Of a stretch of DNA of 64,000 bases, positions 44,701-55,776 are shown in pieces (the stretch's first letter is position 1; the number at the start of each line of letters is the position of its first letter). The stretch comes from Mesostigma viride (lineage: Eukaryota; Streptophyta; Mesostigmatophyceae; Mesostigmatales; Mesostigmataceae). A program made the position numbers and the translations under genes. The notes under the pieces are model-generated. The model worked only from the letters and a program-made list of their open reading frames with translations, did not search any database and was not told where the DNA came from. The stretch covers positions 2,090,721 to 2,154,720 of the forward strand of contig RPFO01000123.1 of the NCBI GenBank assembly GCA_009746045.1. Reading direction: 5' to 3'.

Positions 44701-47577
44701 TGGGGTTTTCAGGATGATTGTACGTGTTCATTGATGTAGTTGGCGTTTCAAGATTGCGGTGGGTTGCCCCCGATTCAAGTGGGCGATCTGTCCAGATGTG
44801 GCCGTTGGTACTTGTCAGGTGCGGAGTGGCTACCTGCTAGGCATCTCAGGCAGTGAGTCAGTAATCGGTACAGTAGCCAGCTGTTGGTCATTGCTGTTAG
44901 GGCGTGGGCATCTGTGAAAGATGCTTGGTGATGTGCAGCTGCTGTGGGCCCGGCATTTTTGCTACCCACAACCACGTGGATCACTTAGCATCTCACGGCA
45001 GTTCACCTAGTGATGTTTCGCCTGTGTCACTGTATGCCCAGGGCTGCATGGGCTTGCCATTGAATCGTTCCCTTGCTTCACATGCGCTGTTTTCGTGAGG
45101 CTATCATTCACCTCTAATCTCAGCGTTGCCTCACTCATGTGCGCCCCTTGCCAGTCGCGCCAGTCCTGTTGCTTCCATGTCTCTGTGAGTGTGTCTCGAT
45201 CGGCATGATTGTAGCTCTGTATTGCGTTCCAGGTCTTGAGTGACCAGGTTACTTGGAAGGTGAAAGTTGAGCTTGCCTATAGAGGTAGAGAATGCGAGGC
45301 TTTATGTGTTCGAACCTCCTTCCTTGCGCCATGTAGCTGCACCAGAACATGATGCAATGGCCCTGCGACGGTGTCGAGCAGGAATTGTGGTAGGGCATGG
45401 CAAGTAAACATCCAGCACCCGGAACGTGATGTGGCATGGTTGGGACCTTCAGCTATGCCAACAGCCTCCGTGGCAACATGCCCTCATGGTCACAATCTGC
45501 TGCCAATACTGGGAGTTATGACACTCGAGAAATTCCGTGGAACCATTTTCGTTTCCGTTCCCGGTTCGGGTTGTAAGGGGGATTTGAACTACTTTTGGCC
45601 CGCTAGCCGCTTTTAGCTCAAGCTTCCACGTACCCGCAAAGCAGTTTCCGTTTGTGGTCTTGATTCTGTGCTCGCTGAAGAGAAATGGTGACGCGGCACG
45701 CAAAAATGTTTAGGCGTCGTACGACAGCGTACGACCGTGATGCGAAAACCGGTGCGCGCAAGGTATCCCGGCTCACCAAGATTCTCTGGGCATGAACAAA
45801 ATTTGTTCCCATAAGTCTGTAATGGCGGACTAAGTTGGCGTTTCCCATTCAGATCCGGACCAGTCCAGGTTCAGAGCGCCGCGCTCAAGGCCGGGAACCC
45901 AAAATGAAATGGAAATGGAAACATATATACCATGGTCCGGATTCTCCCGATTTCTGGCCTGCGCTGGTTGTCTCCTTGATATCCGGTTCCTTGGAATCTC
46001 TCGACTGTGGGCTCGTTAGCTTGATGAGGTCGGGATGTGCATGGCCACGACAACTTGGCGCTGTGCTCCTTGGTTACCTGCATCACAGCTTTGTTCTAAT
46101 GGCACTGGGCTTCTGTGGTGTGTGGCAGTCATCACATTGCAATGTGGCGGCAAGTCACTGTGTACGGACCATGAAGAGTTTTTTCTGCATGCAAGTGTGT
46201 CCGGTCGCGGCTTTGAAGCATGTTTTTCCCCCCTGTGTTCTGGTGCAATACTTAATGGCTAACTTTTTGCGGCATCACTTGCCTTGTGGGTATGCCTTCT
46301 GCATATGCCTTGTGTGTGCCTCGTGTGTTTGCGTATACGTTGTCGCGCTACAGTGACCGGGAGACGTACATGTCCGCGGACGACCTGCGGGTGAACCTGT
46401 GGAACCTGGAGATCAGTGAACAGAGCTTCAACATCGTTGACATCAAGCCGACCAACATGGAGGACCTGACCGGTACGCAGCGTGCCCTCGTGCCCGCGGC
46501 AGGCTTTCGTAGGAAAGAAATTCTGAGGTGCAGTAGGAAGTTTCAGGAGTTCATCACGGAAGGAGAAGGGGGCCCGCTGATGGCATGGCTTCAAACTATA
46601 TTGCCCGTGTACTTGGAATACACAGCCTACACGTCATGGTGGGATTTCTAACTTCATGTGGTAGGAACGCGACTCGTAGTTCAAGGCTGGCCTGGGTTAT
46701 GTGCCTGCCTACAGATACAGTGAACAGGGTGCCACGGGGGGATGTTCGGGGGCACATCAGTCTCATGTCCTTCGGGCAGCCATGGCTTCTATTTGTCCAT
46801 GGTTTGGGGATTATTAGCACTTGGTTACTTGTACTCGTGCCATGGACTTGCAGTGCATGGCATCTTTTTGTCCGAAGCTCGGGTGTGGCTTCACAGTTTG
46901 CACCCTGTCTGCCCTGTCGAAAACGCATGGTGTGTGTTGGGCATGTGTCGGTGGTGATTCTGCCGCACATCCTCTCCGTGCCACGGCCACCAACATCACA
47001 ATGTCTTCCGGACCGCCGACATCATCCGCCTTCTGCTTTTTTAACCGCCTCAAGTAAATACTCCACATTGCCATGACATGCAACACGGGCACCATTCATG
47101 TCGTTGTCATCACCACTTTTACCACACATCCTGATGTTTGATCTCAACCTCGCGGGTCATCTGCTGGGCTCCTTCCCCACGCCCGTTGGCTTATCGTCGC
47201 AGAGGTGATCACGTCGGCGGAGTTCCACCCGAAGAACTGCTACACGTTTGCGTACAGCAGCAGCAAGGGTGCCATCCGGCTTGGCGACATGCGAGAGGCC
47301 GCGCTGTGCGACAAGAAGACGAAAAGGTGCGCGCTGTCGCCCAGCATCCACTGTGCGGGTGGCTGTACAATCTGTGACCCAGCAGTGCGTTTCGCGCTGT
47401 CTTGTTCCTGTGGTGGCTGCACAAGGTAGGGGGCTGTCTGTGATTTTGCATGCATGTTCACCCCCTGGCTGCCTATTTGCCAAGGTCGCTGCTACGTGAG
47501 CAGTTGAACACTCCATGCATGCTTGTTACTGTGCGCCTTTGTCCCACTTTTCCCTATCTATCCATGTTATCTCTCTT

Positions 47578-47633
<56 letters not shown>

Positions 47634-49672
47634 GGTGGGGTGTGAAGTGCACGTGTTCTTGTCTTCCCAAGGCCCTGCCTCCCCCACCCCCTCTTCCCCT
47701 CCCGCTACTGACCCCTGGTCCCCCACTCACTGTGTGCCACTCCCCTCTCTCCCCCCGCCCCTCGCCCCGCCGCAATCCCTGTCGAAACCCCCAGTTTCGA
47801 GGAGCCGGAAACGTCGGGCTCGCGCTCATTCTTCAGCGAGATCATCGCGTCGATCAGCGACATCAAGTTCTGCCCCAGCGGCCGCTACCTGGTCTCGCGT
47901 GACTACATGACGCTCAAGCTGTGGGACCTGAACATGGAGAACGCGCCCGTGGCTGTCTTCAAGGTGCATGAGCAGCTGCGCTCCAAGTTGTGCGACCTGT
48001 ACGAGAACGACTCGATATTCGACAAGTTCGAGTGCTGCATCAACGGAAGGGGCGACCACGTGGCCACCGGCTCCTACAGGTGAGCGTGCGGTCCGCAATC
48101 ATGATGTCCTCGCGGTCACCGCAGCGAGAGAGCGGCCCATGATGCCCCCACGCAAGGCATCACATGCAGCTAGCAAGTCCCGCACCGGACCCGCTAGCCG
48201 ACGTTTAGTGGCACGCGTGGCAGCGTGGCTGAGTGCAGGGATTCACGGCCAAGAGGCACAGAGCATGGTTGTGCTTATGGGGTGGCACTGTGCACTATAG
48301 AGGCACCTTCAATGCATCTCTAGGCCTGCCCTGGGTCATGAGGTGACTTTGGTTGTACGCGTGGTCGTGTGTGTGTGTGTGTGTGCTTCTGGCAGTGGAT
48401 TGTGGCCATCGTTGGATGCGGGTGGCCTCGTGTGCAGCATCATGGCTGGTTTGTGTGTCACGGCCGTGAGACAAGACCAGTCTTGCATATCAATGGGGTA
48501 GAAAATGTTTGGTGTGTGCGGTGTGTGTGTGTGCCCCTGCATGTGCGCAGAGCCCCATCCCCCTCATGTGTTCACGTTAGTTCTTGCTTTTGTTATGGCC
48601 TAAGAGCTATATCTTCTTATCTAACGCACTTTTTGTTTTCTCTGTATTGTCCCCCATGCTCTTTCCTCCCCCATCCGCACCCCCCCCTTACATTTGCAGC
48701 AACCTGTTCCGCGTGTTCAACAGCACCACCCCTAATGATGATGGCGCCTCGCTTGAGTGCAGCAAAACACCCACGAGGTAAGCCACGGCCCACTGTCCGG
48801 ATCGCCGATGTGTATACCTGCCCCAGCTGCACGTTCATGTATAAGCATGCATTTTGATGAGTAATGGCTTGGATTTGTGGGCTGGGTAAGGCTGCCCAGA
48901 CCAGCGGCATGCAATGTGCTATGTCAGCGCGCCCCGTTAAAGAAAGTGCATGGCTTGGTGCATTCCGTGCCTGGTAATGAATGGCTCATTCCTGCACGTG
49001 GCCAACGCTGCCACCTTGCACGGCGCTGTCTGATGCACGTCTAACCCTGCTGTACCCTCCATTCGGGTGTCTCTATCGGCGCTCTGTGCCCGGCCGTGCT
49101 TCCCCCAGGCGCACGGCCCAGGTGGCGGCCAAGCCCTCCAGCCGGCTTGGGAGCCTCGCGCGCGGCCGGGACTCGAAACGTGCGGGTATGTGACACTCCC
49201 AAGCATGCCACACGCTGGTCTTACATCTAGGTAGTTCACATCTTATCTTTTGTGGGTGGGGTGGGGGGGGTTATCTTGCGTGGAGACTGGCGCACGCGTG
49301 GTTCACAATCTTACTGGACTCGTGTATGCAGGAACGGACAGAGCTTTACTGGTATGGCCGTGTAAGCTCAGCATCTATCCTGCATCTTCTTCAGTGGTTG
49401 ATGGGGAAGTGCAGTGCAACAGGTTGGACACTGCTGATGGTACAACCGTAGGCCCCCGGATGAGTCTATCCACTAACATCCCTGCTAATGCTGCTATGCT
49501 ATCCTTGTGTACTCTCGTGCGTTGGTTGTGTACAGGTGGCAGCGCCCCGGGCAGCCCGCGCTCGGACTCGGTTAACGACTTCGGTTCCAAATTGCTCCAC
49601 ATGGCTTGGCATCCGAAGGCAAACATGATTGCCTGTGGGGCGGCAAACAGTTTGTACATGTTCTATGCCTGA
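41731..49672 (+). CDS. PP2A 55-kDa regulatory subunit B (B55), plant type, complete
   Basis: Eleven exons: 41731-41845, 42351-42454, 42585-42800, 43668-43865, 44362-44453, 46354-46472, 47203-47326, 47795-48079, 48700-48777, 49109-49185, 49536-49672. All junctions are GT-AG and the phases agree, giving 514 residues, the usual length of plant B55. B55 is a WD40 propeller that binds the PP2A scaffold and catalytic subunits and selects phosphoprotein substrates, in cytosol and nucleus. Landmarks in order: [194 protein letters not shown] and the end [22 protein letters not shown]. Non-conserved Gly/Pro-rich insertions sit in exon 4 and Arg/Ser-rich ones in exon 10. No sign of damage. Confidence 0.96.
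42143..42169 (+). repeat. Short dispersed repeat, in B55 intron 1
   Basis: TCAAAGAGACAACC with a 4-base insertion (taac), then CAGCGCAGG. Confidence 0.6.
45930..45979 (-). repeat. Short dispersed repeat, long version inverted, in B55 intron 5
   Basis: Reverse complement of the 51-bp copy at 29594, nearly base for base. It shows insertion into an intron of an intact gene in either orientation. Confidence 0.8.
47578..47631. repeat. (TG)n microsatellite in B55 intron 7
   Basis: About 26 TG units with two TTT interruptions. Confidence 0.9.
48366..48386. repeat. (TG)n microsatellite in B55 intron 8
   Basis: Ten TG units. Confidence 0.85.
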
Positions 49673-49733
49673 GGGGAAGGGCCCTGTGATGAGTTGTATG
49701 CTCCCCATGGAGCAAGTGCGCCGTTTCTGCATT

Positions 49734-49757
49734 CCCCCCCCCCCCCCCCCCCCCCCC
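49734..49757. repeat. poly-C run downstream of B55
   Basis: About 22 C bases, 60 bp after the B55 stop codon and probably in the 3' UTR. Two TGTAA pentamers (49810-49814 and near 49863), the poly(A) signal used by many chlorophytes, follow. Confidence 0.7.
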
Positions 49758-50172
49758 TCCCCCTGCGCTTGTTACGCGGCAGCGTGGCTGGTGATGCGCT
49801 GCGTGTGACTGTAACACCAAGCCATGAAAGTTAGAGGTGGTCCATCAGTTATGCTCGTTTGTTGTAATTATTAACGGGGAGAAGGAAGTTACTGTCTGAA
49901 TTTTTTCTGAGCAACCATTCATGCACTCTACCACATCTGAGGTGTGGGGGGAATGGGTTTGCCCTGAATTGGTAGGTGACAACCCATGTGTCAGCACAAA
50001 CTCTTTTTGTTGGCATGTTGTCATGGTTATTGATGTTGCTACAAAGGAAACATTAGTACGTACACAGTTGTCTCATGTATTGAAGTAATTAAGCATTGTC
50101 AACCACATCTCAGTTATGTTGATATGCTTTGTCATGCCTCCATGTTCCCCTCCCACTGAAGACTTATGCTAA

Positions 50173-50187
50173 CGTGACGCAGTCACG
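50173..50187 (+). other. Family 2-like hairpin, shorter stem
   Basis: CGTGAC-GCA-GTCACG, the inner part of the 19-base palindrome, followed by an AT-rich stretch (cattcctctttatt). Confidence 0.5.
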
Positions 50188-50351
50188 CGTACATTCCTCT
50201 TTATTACTCTCACTGTTATGTTTGTTCATCCTGTCTATTTTTTCACTGCCTACCCCTTTTCACCTTACACTGTTTCATTGGAGTGAGCTGGGCACGAGTC
50301 TTTAAAGACCCTGTTGGACAAGAGACCCCTGGCCGGGCACCATGGGCGCTG

Positions 50352-50545
50352 AAACATCGAAATCCTGACCCATTCTCCAACATCGCCTGTGCCTCACCAC
50401 ATCCCAGCAATGACCTCTTTCTTTATTCCATTTTTGTTTTTGTTATTAAAACATCAAACTCCTGACCCATTCTCCAACATCGCCTGTGCCTCACCACATC
50501 CCAGCAATGACCTCTTTCTTTATCTCATTTTTGTTTTTGTTATTA
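50352..50545. repeat. 97-bp direct tandem duplication
   Basis: cctgacccattctccaacat and the following ~75 bases are repeated 97 bp further on almost without change. No coding role is seen. Confidence 0.85.
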
Positions 50546-50606
50546 TTGTTACTCTTTACTTTGTCTTTATTTATTATTATTCGTATTTTTCCCATTTACA
50601 CTCACT

Positions 50607-50625
50607 CACGTGACGCAGTCACGTG
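50607..50625 (+). other. 3'-end hairpin of retroelement family 2 (copy c)
   Basis: CACGTGACGCAGTCACGTG followed by tccattaatttatt. On this strand the hairpin precedes the tail, the mirror image of the copies at 32058 and 34545. Confidence 0.6.
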
Positions 50626-50718
50626 TCCATTAATTTATTCCTATTTACATTTTCTTTCCTTTTTCTTTTTCCCTTTGTGATGTATCCTCCTTACCTTTTC
50701 TTTTAGCTCCTTCGTGTA

Positions 50719-50744
50719 TCAAAGAGACAACCAGCGCAGGCCAG
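50719..50744 (+). repeat. Short dispersed repeat
   Basis: TCAAAGAGACAACCAGCGCA then ggccag. Confidence 0.7.
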
Positions 50745-50812
50745 GTGTATGTGTGTATGCATTCCCTCTTTTCCTTCTTAAGTTTTGGTTGTTTTTGTTG
50801 TTGTACTGGTGG

Positions 50813-50871
50813 TGTGTGTGTGTGTGTGTCTGTGTGTGTGTGTGTGCGTGTGTGTGTGTGTGTGTGTGTTT
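50813..50871. repeat. (GT)n microsatellite
   Basis: GT repeat with one C and one CG interruption. Confidence 0.9.
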
Positions 50872-51619
50872 TCCATATCCTTGTTACCCTTTGTCTCCCT
50901 CCATGAAGGTCTTCCTAGAGATAGCCACGCGGCTTTCCTCTCAGACAACTACCCTAGTCCTTCCACGGCGTTGGATCGCCATGCGTCCAGGCATAGTTGT
51001 CTCACGAGTGGACACGTGTGTAGTACTCCTACACACACAGGGGGGGCCCACAATCAATCTACAATACCCATGCCAAATTTTATTACTTGAGGAGACGCCA
51101 TTTCAACAAATACATGACAATTGATGCTCATTGTGAATGCGTTTCCACATGAAATCATTACCATTTCATGCAATTTGGTCACTGGTGCGCTTTCCGCGTG
51201 CACTTTTCATTACTAGATTGCTTAAATTTATTAAAATTTATTAACATTTATTAACATTTATTAAAATTTATTCAAGTCGGGGTAAAATTGGCTGTTTTTG
51301 TCAAAGTGTCATGCACTCGGAGGGTAAGCAAGTGAGACAAGTTGTAGATTAAATTTACAATTGCACAACCCTCTCCACGACCCCGCTAGTTCTATTTATA
51401 GAACGAATTATAATTATTGCCAAAATTGTGCACAAGCCTGTGCACAACCCAACCAGTAATTCCCACTTGAACTTTGAATATTCAAGTGAATGCTCTGGAG
51501 ACAGATGTACAGATCGATCTTTACAAATGTACACGAGTGATTTATCTAGTACCAAATCCGAAAGGCTTGCATCACTCCCCGGACAGGAGAACTTTTGCGG
51601 ATGACTGTAGGTGTAAGTT

Positions 51620-51770
51620 GGCGATGCCATGGTATCCGGAGACGTCCGTCCTATAGTCAGCAAAATTGGTGCGAGAGGTCCCCAGTTCGATTCCGGTCGG
51701 ATTCATTTGCAGATCGCGTTTTCCGCGTTTTCCGCGGCCTGGCACTGAACGCAAAGGTTTTCACCTTTGC
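51620..51770 (+). mobile_element. tRNA-Pro-like SINE fragment (copy 2)
   Basis: Same unit as 38015-38165 in the plus orientation: gcgatgcc, agacgtcc, tcctatagtcagcaaaattg, gtgcgagaggtccccagttc, gattccggt, a gcgttttccgcg segment (partly duplicated here) and the inverted repeat cgcaaaggttttcacctttg-cg. Confidence 0.6.
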
Positions 51771-51810
51771 GGAGTGTCTGATCAGAGTACACGAGTTCAG
51801 ATCAAGCGAT

Positions 51811-52628
51811 CTAACTACCTACTAACAGGCGTTTCTTTACAGGTGCCCGTCCGCTCGTCTTCTTTACACCCCCCTCCCGCACATCTGCGCCAGCCTTCCC
51901 TTGAGGTTTTCGTTTGCCCTGCCCTGCGGCTTGGTCTCCCCCCTTCTCTTGGAGTCGTGGGGAAGATCTGGTCGCTGGGGAAGATCTGGTCGCCAGGTAC
52001 CCCTTGTCCATCCACCACTCCAAATACGTTCCCTCAGGTGGCTTGAAACAGTTCCGCATCTCGTCTTGTTGTACCTTGAAAATTATGTTGGGCATCGTCC
52101 CCTGCTCCCCATTAATCCAGATTCCCTTTTCGTCACACCCTTCTGCCCAAAATTTAACGTACCACACGCCCGTTTTATCCACCTTTCGAACGACTCCATG
52201 CACCAGGAACGTGTCGACGTGGAAATCAGGCATGTGTGCCAGCTTCATTGGGTCTGCATTGAGTTTAGCCACCGAATCAGCAGCCCACGTGGGCTTCCAC
52301 AACGTATCAAGGCGCTGGGATTGGTTCTTCCGATACTGGCAAAATTCCCCGCCGTGCTTGCACAATACCGAAACCGGACATCCAACAGGCGAGCGGGGCA
52401 CGACCCGTTTCCCCCCCCCACCTTCCAGATTCTCCATCCACGTCTGCCAACTTGGTGGTGGCACTTTCTTGTCTAGTGGCTTGGGCTGGGTTGCGGTAAC
52501 TGTGACACGTCTTTGTGGCGCTTCCTCCTCAGGTTCCGATTCTTCCGATTCTTCCGAATCTTCCTCAAACCCTTTGGGTGGGCCGCCATGCGCGTCATCC
52601 TTTGGCGGCTCCTCTTCAGACTCGTCAC
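51811..52628 (-). CDS. Last exon of a large unrecognised protein
   Basis: The exon starts after CACACAG (acceptor at 52629-52630) and runs to a stop at 51811. It begins with an acidic segment (DESEEEPPKDDAHGGPPKG, EESEESEPEEEAPQRR), followed by a more globular part with CPVSVLCKHGGEFCQYRKNQ, DTFLVHGVVRKVDKTGVWYV and FWAEGCDEKGIWINGEQGTM, then a basic tail. The VVRKVDKTGVWYVKFW stretch looks like a small beta-barrel (Tudor/SH3-like) but I cannot assign it. A 15-bp tandem duplication gives ATRSSPATRSSP. It belongs to the same gene as 52748-56931 by strand, spacing and splice sites. Confidence 0.5.
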
Positions 52629-52747
52629 CTGTGTGTGGGACAAGCAATGACGAGCGGCGCAATTAGTTATCATTACAATCGCAAATCAAACTTGGGAATA
52701 TGCAAACATCATAATTTAACCGACCATATTCACTCAGATTAACTTAC

Positions 52748-55159
52748 CCTTTGACAGATGACTAGCCGTTGCTCTTGATCGAACGTGCCCGCCAGGCGAA
52801 AGGAGCTTTTTGCAGTAGTCGACGGCACGCCCCAACATCCCCCCCCCGACGCCCCCGAATTCCCCTCGAGCCTCCCTCCCCTCCCCCCCCTCCTTCCCCC
52901 CTTCCCCCGATGCGCCGGTCGACCCGCCCCCCTCTCCGCCCTTCGACCCGCCCCCCTCTCCGCCCTTTGACCCGCCCCCCTCTCCACCCTTCTCTCCCCC
53001 CCCTCTCCGCCCTTGGACCCGCCCCCCTCTCCGCCCTTTGACCCGCCCCCCTCTCCACCCTTTGACCCGCCCCCCTCTCCGCCCTTCGACCCGCCCCCCT
53101 CTCCGCCCTTCGACCCCCTCCCCTCTCCGCCCTTCTCTCCGCCCCCCTCTCCATCCTTCGACCCCCTCCCCTCTCCGCCCTTCGACCCGCCCCCCTCTCC
53201 GTCCTTCGACCCCCCCCCTCTCCGCCCTTCGACCCCCCCCCTCTCCGCCCTTCGACCCGCCCCCCTCTCCGTCCTTCGACCCCCCCCCTCTCCGCCCTTC
53301 GACCCGCCCCCCTCTCCGCCCTTCGAACCCCCCCCTCTCCGTCCTTCGACCCGCCCCCCTTATCACCACCCTCATTCCCGTCCCCCTCATCATCGCCGGC
53401 ACCATCATCACCAACCTCCTCCCCATCATCACCCCCATGTGACCCGACATCCTCATCATCCCCCATTGAGACGTCTTCGGCCGCGGGGGTCTCCGAGGCG
53501 GCGCGCTTCCGGCGTTTCTTTTTGGTGCCAGCGCCTGCCGTCTCCAGCGGACGCTTCTGGGCTGCACCCGCAATTTCCTTGCCCGAACGGCCGTTGGGAT
53601 TGGAAATATCCTCCCCCTCAGGCCGCTTCCCAAGTACCTTCAGAAGGACCTTAAACCCATCCACCTGCTCCTTTGACCCAATGAAGATCACGGGTGGGTT
53701 GAAGAATCCCGTGAAATCGCCTAGGTACGACGACCAGTCGTCCTTCACACCATTGAAATCTCCACAATCCTTCGCCGCCTTCCAGTCCCTTTTCTCCACC
53801 CACGAACCCGTTCGACCCTTCAACAATTCCTCATCATTCCACAGCTTGGCGTGATGTTCCAAATTCAGCAGCACTACCCCATTCTTGATATCTGGCTGGT
53901 TCACCCCCCCTTCCTCTTCACAACAAATTCGAACCCCTCCATTGCATTAAGTACCACTTGAGCCAACCGTGTCGGCCCATCGCTTTTCTCCCACGCGAAA
54001 GTCTTCATCATGAACTCACAGGTCTCTTCCCCGTCAGACGTGTAAACTCTCTTAGAAATCCACGGGCCCTGCTGCTCGATTTCGGATGCCAGCTCCTCCG
54101 ACCCAAACTTCCGCGGGGGTTCCCGCTTCTCCCCCACCTTTTTTTGGCGACCCGACTGGACGTCCTCTGCCTCGGCATGTTCGGCTTGGCCTTCCTCCGG
54201 CACAGCCCCCGTCACCACCACAGCCCCCGCCACAGGCTGTACGGGTTGGGGCACCACAGCCTGTTCGGTTGGGGGTTCGGGCGCAATCAGGACCCACCAT
54301 TTCGTTTCCTCCTTGTGGGTCGTCCAAAAATCCGTCCTCTCCAGCAGTGCAAGTGGGAAGGTGGAATCGTCCCTCCCCGTTGGCCTGATAACCGCCCTTA
54401 GTCTCTTGGCAGCTACAGCGACCGTATCGGCCACCCTCTGAAGGGCGCTGTCGGCTTCCGAAGGCTGCATCGGCAACCAGCCGAGGTCGCGTGGTTCGGG
54501 GTATTTCCCCAAATCGCGGTTGTAGATCATGAAAAGCTGGACCATCACCTCGCAGAAGATCTTGGCCATGTATGTCAGGTCATACAAGCACTGAGGAGGA
54601 ACGTGTTTGGCCTTCACGGTTGCCATGATAGACGGCCAGAATCGAAAGCGGGCTAGACTCCTCCACCCTTCCTGTTTGATCCCCCCCCCTTCCTCATCAC
54701 CCTTCCCTCCCCGTCCAGCTTGTCCGCTGCCACGATGTCCAGAAACTCTGCAAGCTCCTTGGCCAGCTTGTCCTCAATCGGCATTCCACATCTACTGTCG
54801 TCGTTCGGAGCGACCGTTTCATCCTTCACAGCCGAGATGAAGTCGTAGACTTGGGTTTTCTCCGATTCGGACAAACCACCCTCGTTCAATCGCCCTCCAA
54901 CCCGCTCCTCACCACCCTCCTCCCCCTCCCCGTCCTTCCTTGCCTTCTCAGTGCTGCTTGAAACCCCATGAATCAAATTCCATATTTCTTTCTGGTCCTG
55001 AAGGGGCACCTCCGGCTTATCCCAGGATTCCTCCATGTGCGTCTTGAAATAGTTGTGCACTTCCAGCAGCGCCGTCCCCCTCGACTTTTTGGAAACGGCC
55101 TCGTCTTCTGCATTCAGCCCCCCTCCGATCAGGGCAACCCTCCGATGCGCCTCTCTCCC
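52748..55159 (-). CDS. Middle exon(s) of the large unrecognised protein, with two G-run frame breaks
   Basis: The exon opens after an acceptor (ATGCAG|GGGAGAGAGG) at 55159 and ends at a donor (GTAAG at 52743-52747). Three successive frames: 55159-54653 (REAHRRVALIGGGLNAEDEA ... EFLDIVAADKLDGEGR), 54650-53901 (VPPQCLYDLTYMAKIFCEVM ... DGPTRLAQVVLNAMEGFEFV) and 53904-52762 (NGVVLLNLEHHAKLWNDEEL ... a KKKRRKR basic run and an acidic GDDEDVGSHGGDD run, then repeats). The first break is at a G9 run (54682-54690), the second at a G7 run (53904-53910). In both cases one extra G would make the frame continuous. KKKRRKR could be a nuclear signal. I recognise no family. The final third is a minisatellite. 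Confidence 0.45.
52905..53365. repeat. ~24-bp coding minisatellite
   Basis: Unit cgcccccctctccgcccttc-gac with length variants of 23 and 24, about 19 copies. On the minus strand it gives Arg/Gly/Glu-rich repeats. The length variants shift the frame several times, so the protein read-through across the array is uncertain. Confidence 0.85.
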
Positions 55160-55279
55160 CTGCATGCATGAAATGTGAATCAGTGTTTGAGACAAAAAAC
55201 GGTCATACAACACACGACCTGACATTTTGTCCTTACACTTTGGAAGATCGGCCGTTCCCGAACAAAAATCACACCCTAA

Positions 55280-55737
55280 TTTCCAGTTTCCAACGGCCGT
55301 TGGCGCAAGAAAAATCACACCCTAATTTCCAGGTTCCAACGGCCGTTGGCGCAAGAAAAATCACACCCTAATTTCCAGGTTCCAACGGCCGTTGGCGCAA
55401 GAAAAATCACACACTAATTTCCAGGTTCCAACGGCCGTTGGCGCAAGAAAAATCACACCCTAATTTCCAGGCTCCAACGGCCGTTGGCGCAAGAAAAATG
55501 TCGACCGAATTTCCAGGTTCCAACGGCCGTTGGCGCAAGAAAAATATCAACCAAATTTCCAGGTTCCAACGGCCGTTGGCGCAGGAAAAATGACACCCTA
55601 ATTTCCAGGTTCCAACGGCCGTTGGCGCAAGAAAAATCACACACTAATTTCCAGGTTCCAACGGCCGTTGGCGCAAGAAAAATCACACCCTAATTTCCAG
55701 GTTCCAACGGCCGTTGGCGCAAGAAAAATAACATCTA
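55280..55737. repeat. 44-47-bp palindromic minisatellite, array 1 (10 copies), filling an intron
   Basis: Each unit contains the perfect palindrome CCAACGGCCGTTGG, then gcgcaagaaaaatcacaccc and taatttccaggtt. The array runs from about 120 bases after the acceptor exon to about 40 bases from the donor, so it makes up most of the intron 55160-55776. Confidence 0.95.
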
Positions 55738-55776
55738 GTGCCTAAAACGTTCCCACACCCGATCCGTTATATTTAC

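Noticed and set aside
45540-45930. DNA transposon with terminal inverted repeats in B55 intron 5
   Set aside because: aaccattttcgtttccgttc and a partly complementary stretch near 45890 look like inverted ends, but the match is too broken to support.
51640-51700. Functional tRNA-Pro gene
   Set aside because: Only the 3' half and the B-box region match. The acceptor and D arms do not pair, and the same degenerate unit occurs elsewhere.
55280-55737. CRISPR-like or bacterial palindromic array
   Set aside because: Units are contiguous with no variable spacers and lie between splice sites.
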